The notes beneath the pieces are model-generated. The model saw nothing but the letters and a program-made list of their open reading frames with translations, was not told where the DNA came from and did not search any database. Made by a program: the position numbers and the translations under genes. A DNA stretch of 15,350 nt from SAT2750 sp964476375 (GTDB lineage Bacteria; Planctomycetota; Planctomycetia; Pirellulales; Pirellulaceae), in assembly GCA_964476375.1 (NCBI GenBank), contig CAYYZW010000332.1, positions 1 through 15,350 of the forward strand, in the 5' to 3' direction. Of the stretch, positions 1 through 6,074 are shown piece by piece (within the stretch, counting starts at the first letter, position 1; the number at the start of each line of letters is the position of its first letter).

Positions 1-187
1 GCGTTTCCGGCACACCGGCATGGGTGTCGGTGCGTCCGTTAATCCGGCCCGGCTGGTCCCCCCCCCCGGCGAAGAAACAGGGAAACACGTCCCCCCAGTG
101 ATGCCGCCCGGGTGTGAACGGCGCCCCTGATGCACTTTTTCCGTTCGCACTGATCGGGGAGATCCCGGGCGTACGACCCATCTCACC
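1..187 (-). pseudogene. In-frame C-terminal continuation of the DUF1501 gene beyond the TGA
   Basis: The 62 codons after the TGA at 188-190 stay open to the window edge in the same frame. They begin GEMGRTPGISPI and continue with HHWGDVFPCFFAGGG and GRINGRTDTHAGVPET. These match the usual DUF1501 C-terminal order: GExGRTP, then a HW block, then a FxxxxAGGG block followed by a GxT/SD block. So no frameshift is needed; a single nonsense codon separates the two parts. Without a start codon or ribosome site of its own this piece is not a separate gene. It is either the lost tail of a pseudogene or evidence for a base-call error at the TGA. Confidence 0.75.
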
Positions 188-1432
188 TCACATCACGACC
201 AGCGTTTCATCAAGCAGGCCCTGCTCGGCCAGGTCATCGAGCAGTCCGCTCAGGCAATGGTCGATCGATGGTAATAATTTCCCCTTAAGATCACGAAATG
301 CATTCTGGTGGGTATCCCAGCCACGCAGGTTGACCTGCACCATGCGAACTCCTGCCTGGACCAAACGCCGTGCGACCAGGAATCCCTGTCCCCACTCTTC
401 ACGGCCGTACTTGTCCCGGATCGAATCAGGCTCCTGGGAGAGGTCGAAGGGATTCTTCTTACCCGGCAGGGAGGCCAAAACGAACTGCATCGCCTGTTGT
501 CGGTAAGCATCCCAGGCTGCCACGCGGCCGGCAGCAGATGACTCGTCCAGCCCCCGGCGAAGGGAGTCGAGTTGCCTGAGCAACCTCTGCCGGTTTTCCA
601 GCTGTGACAGGGATATCCCTTTCACCTGGCCAAAGCTCGGCAGGTGAAAAGAGGGATCACGGCAGCTACTGTTATCCCACCAGGCCTTGGGACCCGGACC
701 AGGTACCCGTTCAGGATCCAGGTTCGGATCGTCGTGGCTGAAGCAGTTGGGGCAGGAACCGGCCGGATCCTTCGAATGGCAGGTCGGCGCCAGGTCGACA
801 GCCAAACGGTCGTACTGTGGGCCAAGCAGCCCTGACCTGCGGCCGGGATATTTCATCTTGTCCATCCTCGGCAGTTCTACCATCGCCGGAAAACCAACCG
901 CCGGACCTGTCGGCGCACCGTAGGCGATGAGCGAACCGATGCTGGGCCAGGCAATGCGACCGCGCCGCGAGTTCGGTATCGTGGCATTGGTATCGCCGGG
1001 GGGCAAACTGGTCGTACCGGTGTGCAGCATGTAGTGACAACTGTTGTGCTCGTTACGAAACTGACGGCCGGCGACGTGGTGCATGGTTCGAACAATGGAG
1101 AACCTGTCCGACCGAGCGGCAAGCCTGGGCAGGTACTCGCAAAATAACTCGCCCGCTGTTCGCGTCTGCGTCACACCATACTCACCTCGAATCGTCTCGG
1201 GTGCCTTCGGCTTGGGGTCCCATGTCTCGTGCTGGGACGGACCTCCCGACTGGAAAATGAAGATGATGGACCTGGCCGTCGCCGCACGCTGCCGGGCAGT
1301 GTCATCCGCCTCTGCCTCCAGTCGCAGAAGATCCTCCAGTCCGGCTCCCACCAGCCCCATACCACCCACCTGCAAGAGCGCGCGCCGGCCAATCGAGGGG
1401 TGGTCCTGGGGATTACATTGAGTCGGATGCAT
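188..1432 (-). CDS. DUF1501 family secreted protein, cut short by in-frame TGA
   Basis: This is a DUF1501 protein, a planctomycete-rich family placed in the alkaline phosphatase/sulfatase-like superfamily; its biochemical role is not established. Visible marks are a Tat-like N-terminus (GRRALLQVGGMGLVGAGL at residues 15-32), the family block SGGPSQHETWDPKP (62-75), and the GWDTHQN block (371-377). It starts at the ATG at 1432 behind AAGGAG (1440-1445) with a 7-nt spacer. Translation stops after 414 residues at TGA 188-190, in the middle of the C-terminal block that normally reads like VVMxGEMGRTP. The rest of that block lies in frame downstream, so the product is probably a truncated family member unless the TGA is a sequence error or is read through. 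Residues 218-257 hold an unusual four-cysteine stretch. No DUF1549/DUF1553 partner gene precedes it here; the upstream gene is divergent. Family assignment is firm, function is not. Confidence 0.85.
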   Translation of the reverse strand: MHPTQCNPQDHPSIGRRALLQVGGMGLVGAGLEDLLRLEAEADDTARQRAATARSIIFIFQSGGPSQHETWDPKPKAPETIRGEYGVTQTRTAGELFCEYLPRLAARSDRFSIVRTMHHVAGRQFRNEHNSCHYMLHTGTTSLPPGDTNATIPNSRRGRIAWPSIGSLIAYGAPTGPAVGFPAMVELPRMDKMKYPGRRSGLLGPQYDRLAVDLAPTCHSKDPAGSCPNCFSHDDPNLDPERVPGPGPKAWWDNSSCRDPSFHLPSFGQVKGISLSQLENRQRLLRQLDSLRRGLDESSAAGRVAAWDAYRQQAMQFVLASLPGKKNPFDLSQEPDSIRDKYGREEWGQGFLVARRLVQAGVRMVQVNLRGWDTHQNAFRDLKGKLLPSIDHCLSGLLDDLAEQGLLDETLVVM

Positions 1433-1465
1433 CGGGCATCTCCTTGACGAGCCTCTGCCGTGCTT

Positions 1466-1495
1466 ATTATGTATCGGCAGCGACTCTCAAGTAAA
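1466..1495 (-). promoter_or_regulatory. Candidate promoter for the DUF1501 gene
   Basis: Read on the minus strand, TTTACT (1490-1495) and CATAAT (1466-1471) resemble the -35 and -10 boxes of housekeeping sigma promoters (4/6 and 5/6 matches) with an 18-nt spacer. Transcription would start near 1458, giving a leader of about 25 nt that includes the AAGGAG ribosome site. This is a pattern match in a GC-rich genome, so it is moderately supported only. Confidence 0.4.
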
Positions 1496-1561
1496 CCTGG
1501 AAGGTGCTCCAGAGAGATCACAACCGATGACATTTTCCCGGGGATTGTGTGTTTCTTTTAC

Positions 1562-1570
1562 TAGAATAGA
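1562..1570 (+). promoter_or_regulatory. TAGAATAGA motif, possible -10 element
   Basis: TAGAAT (1562-1567) is one base from the TATAAT consensus and lies about 40 nt before the membrane-protein gene. No good -35 box lies 16-18 nt upstream. The same nine bases recur on the minus strand at 13296-13304 ahead of the DUF1552 gene, which is the main reason to record it. Confidence 0.25.
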
Positions 1571-1608
1571 GCCGAACATTCATCCCCCGGAGGTTTTCCA
1601 TTTCCCCC

Positions 1609-2319
1609 ATGGGTAACGAGCTTGAAGCCCAGGTTGTCTGCGAGTTCCCTCGCGGCAGTGAACAGGGACGTGTGACGGTGGACCTGGTGGAAAAAAAAGT
1701 CCACTTTCAGAACTGCCATACCCCGGAGAAACCCCTGGCCACGGCCGAGGCCGAGTTTTCCTGTGAGCTGGCCGATGTTCTTGACGTTCATGAATACACC
1801 TACCCGGGCAGCGAGACGCTGACCATCGTGACCTCCAGCGGCACGGCAGTCGTTCCGCGGCTTGCGACTCACTACGCCCAGCTCAAGGAACTGCTGGGCT
1901 CCGTGGCGAATATCACACCGGCTGGCCGGGCCGTCAACAACCCTGCGATGCACTGGGTTTATGCCCTGGGGGCACTGCTTGGCCTGATGCCCCCGCTGCT
2001 CTGGGTACTCAACAATCCCCTGATGCCTTTTCATCTCGGAGTGCTGGCGCTGATCGCGACCTTCACGGCCATCTGTGGTGCCGTCCTGATAAGGATCGTG
2101 GTGGCAATCTTTGACCGGATCTTCCATCTCAACATCACCCTCTCACTTAGCCTCGGGACGATGTGCATGACCATCGGGATGGGCTGCAGCAATAGCCTGG
2201 CACGCAATGCCTGGATAAGCTGGTCCGGTTCCATGTGGTTGGTTGCCCCTGGCATCGCCTTTCTTGTCGGTTTCCTGCTTGGCATTCCAGCGATGCGAAA
2301 AAGTGCCTGGAATCGATAA
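1609..2319 (+). CDS. Small integral membrane protein with a cytosolic N-terminal domain, unknown function
   Basis: I do not recognise a named family. Residues 1-105 are soluble and strand-rich. The pattern from VTVDLVEKK through LTIVTSSGTAVVPRL to a short helix (HYAQLKELLG) looks like a small PH-like beta domain, which is a weak guess. About four membrane segments follow, near 114-134, 141-168, 172-194 and 206-228. There is no signal peptide. The annotated start is the ATG at 1609. The strongest Shine-Dalgarno sequence, GGAGG at 1589-1593, sits 15 nt away, which is long; an in-frame ATT at 1600 has a 6-nt spacer and could be the true start, adding three residues. The gene points the same way as the next gene and is separated from it by 97 nt containing a hairpin. 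The opposite-strand open frame over this region lacks these features. Confidence 0.75.
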   Translation: MGNELEAQVVCEFPRGSEQGRVTVDLVEKKVHFQNCHTPEKPLATAEAEFSCELADVLDVHEYTYPGSETLTIVTSSGTAVVPRLATHYAQLKELLGSVANITPAGRAVNNPAMHWVYALGALLGLMPPLLWVLNNPLMPFHLGVLALIATFTAICGAVLIRIVVAIFDRIFHLNITLSLSLGTMCMTIGMGCSNSLARNAWISWSGSMWLVAPGIAFLVGFLLGIPAMRKSAWNR

Positions 2320-2356
2320 AACCAACTGGCGGATCGCTCATACGGCCCACTGACCA

Positions 2357-2382
2357 TCCAGCCAGACGGTATCATGGCTGGA
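2357..2382 (+). terminator. Hairpin between the two plus-strand genes
   Basis: TCCAGCCA (2357-2364) and TGGCTGGA (2375-2382) form a perfect 8-bp stem with a 10-nt loop, 37 nt after the first stop codon and 34 nt before the next start. No U-tract follows, so a classical intrinsic terminator is unlikely. A pausing site, RNA-processing site or operator is equally possible. Confidence 0.3.
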
Positions 2383-2416
2383 GGTAACAGAAGATCTTGA
2401 AACCGGGGTTTCCCGC

Positions 2417-3784
2417 ATGTCCGAAGTGACACTTTCCACGAAAGATCTTCCACTGGGCACGCTCGCGCCCGAGGCACCCTACAACCAGTTACTGGCCCGG
2501 GCAATTGCAGCCTCCACGGCCGGCGGGGCCATTTCCAACGAGGACATGTCCGCGCTGGACCTGGCCAGGACGGAACTCTGGAACGAGCTGACGGCGATGA
2601 AAGCGGAGGGGATGCCGGAATTTGCCCGCTTTGCCGCGTCCCAACATGACCTTTCGCTCAATCCGGACGGCCAACTGGAGTTTGCCTGGAAAAGTGTAGA
2701 TCACAGGCGGATAGGATACGAAAGCAACTTTTACACCTGCGACCTGGAGACCCGCTCGCTCAAGCCCGCCACGCTGACACACCCCGGCCCGCGAATCATC
2801 GTCTTCGCGACAGGTCGTGCCTTTGCAGAAAAAAATGCCCGCCTGATTCATCTCTCCACCAATGAAGCACTCCGGAACGCCCGCAACGTCATGTCTGCCC
2901 AGGTCTACCTCGTTGGCAGCAGGCTGGCCCCCGGTTATCCCCAGCCACCGGTCCAGGTGGTTGCCGTTGCCTATGACATGGTAACCAGCGAGGTCGAAAC
3001 CCCTGCCATACGCATCCAGTCGATCCTCGATCCAACATTTATCCATCCCGCCTCGATGATGGCCGCCGAGCGGATCTTTGGCGAACTGGTCGCCGATGCA
3101 CGTTTTAACGAGGATGGGACATTTGTTCGAAGCCATGGTGCGATCCAGGGACATCCCCTGCCAGATGACGAGATCCTGCAGAACCTGTCCGGGCTGGTGC
3201 TGGTCGGTGGAAGTGTCGGCTGCAGTGTCGCACACCAGGTATTTCGCTGGCTCGATCAGATGCTGGCAGAACTGGGGGTCTCTGACCAGGTCCGGAAAAA
3301 CGCACGACGCTCATGCCTGGTGATCCACCTGGGACCCACCACGGTCCTGCCTGCCGATGGTCTCACAAACCGTCTTTCCATCATCAACAAGTCCGACGAG
3401 TTCGTGTTTGCCGGTAATGATATCGGCCGAACGGTTGAAGCATCCGAATCAACAGGACGTTATTTCGTTCCGGATCCCGGGCCGGGGGAAGAAGCGGACA
3501 GTTTCTCGGGCCATGGTTATCACCTGGTCCTGGATGCACCGGCCACCATCCACCACGGTCCCGATGGCATGGTTTTCGATCCGGTCGGCACACATTTTGG
3601 ACACTCCTTGAAACACTACTCCAACGCTTTACGCGATATCGGCCTTGGCAGTGTTGTCCAGCGGGCATGTGACACCCAGGGGCCGTTTGTCCTCGCCGAC
3701 CTGATCAACGATGCACAGGCCCATGGCGAATTACAGGTGGACACAAGTGCCCCTTCCTCTTCACCCCCGGCAGGCACGAACTGA
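2417..3784 (+). CDS. Uncharacterised 455-residue protein, possible alpha/beta-hydrolase fold
   Basis: I cannot name a family. The protein has no signal peptide or membrane segment and is probably cytoplasmic. Residues 125-190 contain alternating strands and helices (RIIVFATGRAFAEKN, then QVYLVGSRL). The strand LSGLVLV leads into GGSVG (264-268), a GxSxG nucleophile-elbow pattern centred on Ser266, followed by a helix. A later strand ends with SDEFV (Asp327), and a GTHFGHSLKH segment (391-400) offers His393, His396 or His400. The order Ser, Asp, His agrees with alpha/beta hydrolases, but this is inference without a family match. The C-terminus is a low-complexity Ser/Pro tail. The ATG at 2417 has no strong ribosome site; a GGGG at 2405-2408 is the best candidate. 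Its membrane-protein neighbour lies 97 nt upstream and the two may be functionally linked. Confidence 0.7.
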   Translation: MSEVTLSTKDLPLGTLAPEAPYNQLLARAIAASTAGGAISNEDMSALDLARTELWNELTAMKAEGMPEFARFAASQHDLSLNPDGQLEFAWKSVDHRRIGYESNFYTCDLETRSLKPATLTHPGPRIIVFATGRAFAEKNARLIHLSTNEALRNARNVMSAQVYLVGSRLAPGYPQPPVQVVAVAYDMVTSEVETPAIRIQSILDPTFIHPASMMAAERIFGELVADARFNEDGTFVRSHGAIQGHPLPDDEILQNLSGLVLVGGSVGCSVAHQVFRWLDQMLAELGVSDQVRKNARRSCLVIHLGPTTVLPADGLTNRLSIINKSDEFVFAGNDIGRTVEASESTGRYFVPDPGPGEEADSFSGHGYHLVLDAPATIHHGPDGMVFDPVGTHFGHSLKHYSNALRDIGLGSVVQRACDTQGPFVLADLINDAQAHGELQVDTSAPSSSPPAGTN

Positions 3785-3791
3785 AGCCGGC

Positions 3792-3840
3792 GACCAGGAA
3801 GGTGCCGGCCACAACAGACCCTCTCGGATCATTCCTGGTC
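3792..3840. terminator. Inverted repeat at the convergent gene junction, possible bidirectional terminator
   Basis: GACCAGGAA (3792-3800) and TTCCTGGTC (3832-3840) are a perfect 9-bp inverted repeat separated by 31 nt. The right arm lies in the last codons of the minus-strand methyltransferase gene. A second possible stem, GCCGGC (3786-3791) with GCCGGC (3804-3809), overlaps it. The site sits exactly between two converging stop codons 44 nt apart. There is no T-run on either side, so termination is plausible by position rather than by a classical motif. Confidence 0.35.
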
Positions 3841-4524
3841 GAGCTCGGCAACATAGGTTCGCCGAATAAATGGCTTCTCCACCAGGAAATAAAAACCGTA
3901 GATCCCCAGGTGACAGCAGAGGGCAAAGAGCAGGCCCGGAACAGAGCCAACGAACAGGGCGGCCGAATAGCCGTGCATGTTTCCGGCGCCATACATCGGG
4001 CTGCTGAGATACCTGTAGGGACCCCGGGCAACCCAGTTCTCATGGTGCTCATGGAGAAACAGGTCACGATAGTAATAGGTGTCCAGGCCGGTCAGGGCCG
4101 TGGCCCAGACCTTGATGCCAAATCCAAAGATCGCCCGCCCGGTGCCAAGGCCCCAGGCGCTTCCCCTGTCCAGTGGAAGCCCATCCACCATCATGGTCGC
4201 CGAGACCGTGAATCCAGAACCAATGGTAAAGAACAGCCAGCCGCAGATCATCTCGTAAATGGAATACGCCCGATCCGGGCCAAGGCGGGTGATCATCCAG
4301 CGTCGAATACGACTGCCAAGAACCAGCGTGTTACCGCCGTAATAAGCAATCCAGCTTCCCACGATCCAGGCCCACTGGAACTTGTAAACTTGTGAAAGGT
4401 GGGCCCCCAGGCCGATCAGGCCCAGGACCGGTATCCAGGCAACCAGCATGCGGCCACGATCCAGGCGGAGACCCGACATGCCGGCAAGCAGGTTGATTGA
4501 GAAAAAGACCCTGCGACCGATCAC
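3829..4524 (-). CDS. Membrane methyltransferase of the isoprenylcysteine/phospholipid methyltransferase (ICMT/PEMT) type
   Basis: This 231-residue protein is strongly hydrophobic, with about five membrane segments (roughly 27-42, 50-70, 90-112, 128-148 and 186-215). Its C-terminal half has the SAM-binding hallmark of the ICMT/PEMT superfamily: GPYRYLSSPMY at 168-178 and EKPFIRRTY at 216-224. Family members transfer methyl from S-adenosylmethionine to a lipid amine or a prenylated thiol-carboxylate at the membrane; the substrate here cannot be read. The open frame extends upstream to 4701, into the end of the PQQ-repeat gene, but that extension is unlike this family. A GTG at 4522-4524 with AGGAG 8 nt upstream fits the length and topology, so I chose it. 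It follows the PQQ-repeat gene by 61 nt and is probably cotranscribed with it. Confidence 0.85.
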   Translation of the reverse strand: MIGRRVFFSINLLAGMSGLRLDRGRMLVAWIPVLGLIGLGAHLSQVYKFQWAWIVGSWIAYYGGNTLVLGSRIRRWMITRLGPDRAYSIYEMICGWLFFTIGSGFTVSATMMVDGLPLDRGSAWGLGTGRAIFGFGIKVWATALTGLDTYYYRDLFLHEHHENWVARGPYRYLSSPMYGAGNMHGYSAALFVGSVPGLLFALCCHLGIYGFYFLVEKPFIRRTYVAELDQE

Positions 4525-4532
4525 GTGGCTCG

Positions 4533-4537
4533 CTCCT
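4533..4537 (-). promoter_or_regulatory. Ribosome binding site that fixes a GTG start
   Basis: AGGAG on the minus strand lies 8 nt before the GTG at 4522-4524. It decides the methyltransferase start in favour of GTG and against the longer open frame that would overlap the upstream gene by 116 nt. Confidence 0.6.
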
Positions 4538-4585
4538 GGATGTCCATGCTGAGATACCGGTCGCCTCGTGCCTTGCCAGGGAAAT

Positions 4586-5959
4586 CTATCGTTTTCCGCT
4601 TTCGGCAATACAATAAACGGACTTGGTGCTACGGATGAACAACTGGTTCCCCGCCAGGGCGGGCGAAGAACTGACCCGTTCGGCCAGCCTGTTGGTGGCA
4701 ATCACTTCCAGCGTCCGGGATCGCTTCAGCACCAGGGTTGTCCCACTACGTCCTGTGACATACATCCGTCCGGCGGCTGCCACGGGCGAGGCGTAGATAT
4801 TCGACACATTTGGCAGGCGGGTCCGTTCCAGCACGGTCTCCCCGGTGCTGGAGTCCAGGCACGTCCAAATCGCCTGGTTGGACTGGTTGAAAAAGAGCAG
4901 GCCATCATAGAGTACCGGGGAGGGGACATAGGGGGTTCCCTGGTTTCCCTTCCATACAATGGCATCGGAACCGGAAATATCGCCTGTTGCAGACAGGGGT
5001 ATTGCCATCACCGAATACCCCTGGTAACCGCTCATGCAGACCACGGTGTCCCCTTCAATCACCGGGCAGGGTGTGACATTCCCTGTCAGCCCGCTGCACT
5101 GCCAGATGATATCACCACTCTCAAGATCATAGCTGCGAATCATTTTCGAGGCGGCCGTAATGACCTGGGTGTGCCCACTGTGCTTGAGCACGATCGGGGT
5201 CGCCCATGAATTCGGCTCCTCGCGGTTCTTCTTCCAGACTGTCTTGCCGGTTTTTCCATCAAGCACCTCGATCGTCGATTGCCTCGACTGGTCCCGCACG
5301 ATGACGATCTTTCCGTCATGAACGACCGGTGAACATCCCTCGCCCAGGCTGGCTCCCATGTGGGCCTTGCCGAGGTCACGCTGCCAGAGCCTGGTGCCGT
5401 CCAGGTCGTAACAGTAAAGGCCCGCCGATCCAAACCAGCAGTAGAGTCGCTCTCCATCCGTCGTGGGAGACCCGGAGGCAAAATTATTATCCCCATGGTG
5501 GCCCTCGTGAGGGACGCCCTGGGCGGCCGTTTGCCGCCAGAGCTCCTTGCCGGTCATGCGGTCCAGGCAGAGGACCACGAACTGGTACTCGGTATTGGGA
5601 AACGTGATCCCAAAAACCCGCTTCGGCTGGTCCTCCGGTTTGGGCAGCGCGGGATCCACAATACCGGTATTGATCGCAGTCAGCAGAAAGACTTTCTCGT
5701 CCCAGATGATCGGGGTGGAACTGCCATTTCCGTCCATCTCTGTTTTCCAGAGGATGTTCTTTTCCTCGCTCCACTCGGTCGGCGGATTCGCGCTGCGTGA
5801 CACGCCACTGGCATCCGGGCCGCGCCACTGGTGCCAGTTTTTCAGCTGCGCCACGCTCGGAGCCTGGGCCGGGAGCTGCACGCTGACCGAGATCACCAGG
5901 ATCGGAAGCAGCAGCCCGGCACGCAGAAGATGGGTGGGGAAACTCTGTCTGGTATTCAT
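4586..5959 (-). CDS. Secreted PQQ-repeat (BamB-like) beta-propeller protein
   Basis: The 457-residue product has a Sec signal peptide (hydrophobic LLRAGLLLPILVISVSV at 11-27, likely cleavage after AQA at 33). It then opens with the block WHQWRGPDASGVS, seen widely in planctomycete PQQ-binding-like propellers. Repeats of the type 'LDGKTGKTVWKK', 'YDLESGDIIWQC' and 'LDSSTGETVLER' mark the outer strands of successive propeller blades. Despite the family name, such proteins often do not bind PQQ; they may be scaffolds or lectin-like. No dehydrogenase catalytic residue can be assigned. The frame is open to an ATG at 6040, but the ATG at 5959 puts the signal peptide at the N-terminus. Neither start has a clear Shine-Dalgarno sequence. 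Confidence 0.85.
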   Translation of the reverse strand: MNTRQSFPTHLLRAGLLLPILVISVSVQLPAQAPSVAQLKNWHQWRGPDASGVSRSANPPTEWSEEKNILWKTEMDGNGSSTPIIWDEKVFLLTAINTGIVDPALPKPEDQPKRVFGITFPNTEYQFVVLCLDRMTGKELWRQTAAQGVPHEGHHGDNNFASGSPTTDGERLYCWFGSAGLYCYDLDGTRLWQRDLGKAHMGASLGEGCSPVVHDGKIVIVRDQSRQSTIEVLDGKTGKTVWKKNREEPNSWATPIVLKHSGHTQVITAASKMIRSYDLESGDIIWQCSGLTGNVTPCPVIEGDTVVCMSGYQGYSVMAIPLSATGDISGSDAIVWKGNQGTPYVPSPVLYDGLLFFNQSNQAIWTCLDSSTGETVLERTRLPNVSNIYASPVAAAGRMYVTGRSGTTLVLKRSRTLEVIATNRLAERVSSSPALAGNQLFIRSTKSVYCIAESGKR

Positions 5960-6018
5960 TTTTTGATCCGCGAGGAGTGTTGTGATGAAACCCTGGATCG
6001 GGACCTGACCTGTATCGT

Positions 6019-6047
6019 ATTGTCTCTCCGGGGCTGCCATGTGACAA
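6019..6047 (-). promoter_or_regulatory. Candidate promoter for the PQQ-repeat and methyltransferase genes
   Basis: On the minus strand TTGTCA (6042-6047, 5/6 to consensus) and GACAAT (6019-6024, 4/6) are separated by 17 nt. They lie in the 115-nt gap after the esterase gene. A start near 6012 would give a leader of about 50 nt to the ATG at 5959. It also supports 5959 over 6040 as start codon. Weak evidence only. Confidence 0.3.
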
Positions 6048-6074
6048 CCGACAGCTCGTACCTAGCAGCCAGCC

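Noticed and set aside
1678..1704. GTGGAC / GTCCAC inverted repeat with an eight-A run in the membrane-protein gene
   Set aside because: The frame through the A-run is intact, nothing useful opens in the other frames, and a 6-bp repeat with a 15-nt loop is expected by chance.
1561..2127. 188-codon open frame on the minus strand opposite the membrane-protein gene
   Set aside because: Composition is rich in Gln, His, Arg and Gly with no fold signal, while the plus frame has clear membrane segments and a ribosome site.
2489..3235. 248-codon minus-strand open frame opposite the 455-residue gene
   Set aside because: Shadow frame of a GC-rich gene; no ribosome site and no recognisable domain.
4525..4701. 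N-terminal 59-codon extension of the methyltransferase frame
   Set aside because: Overlaps the end of the PQQ-repeat gene, has no membrane character, and a better GTG start with AGGAG follows.
4568..5209. 213-codon plus-strand open frame
   Set aside because: Antisense to the PQQ-repeat gene; low-complexity composition typical of a shadow.
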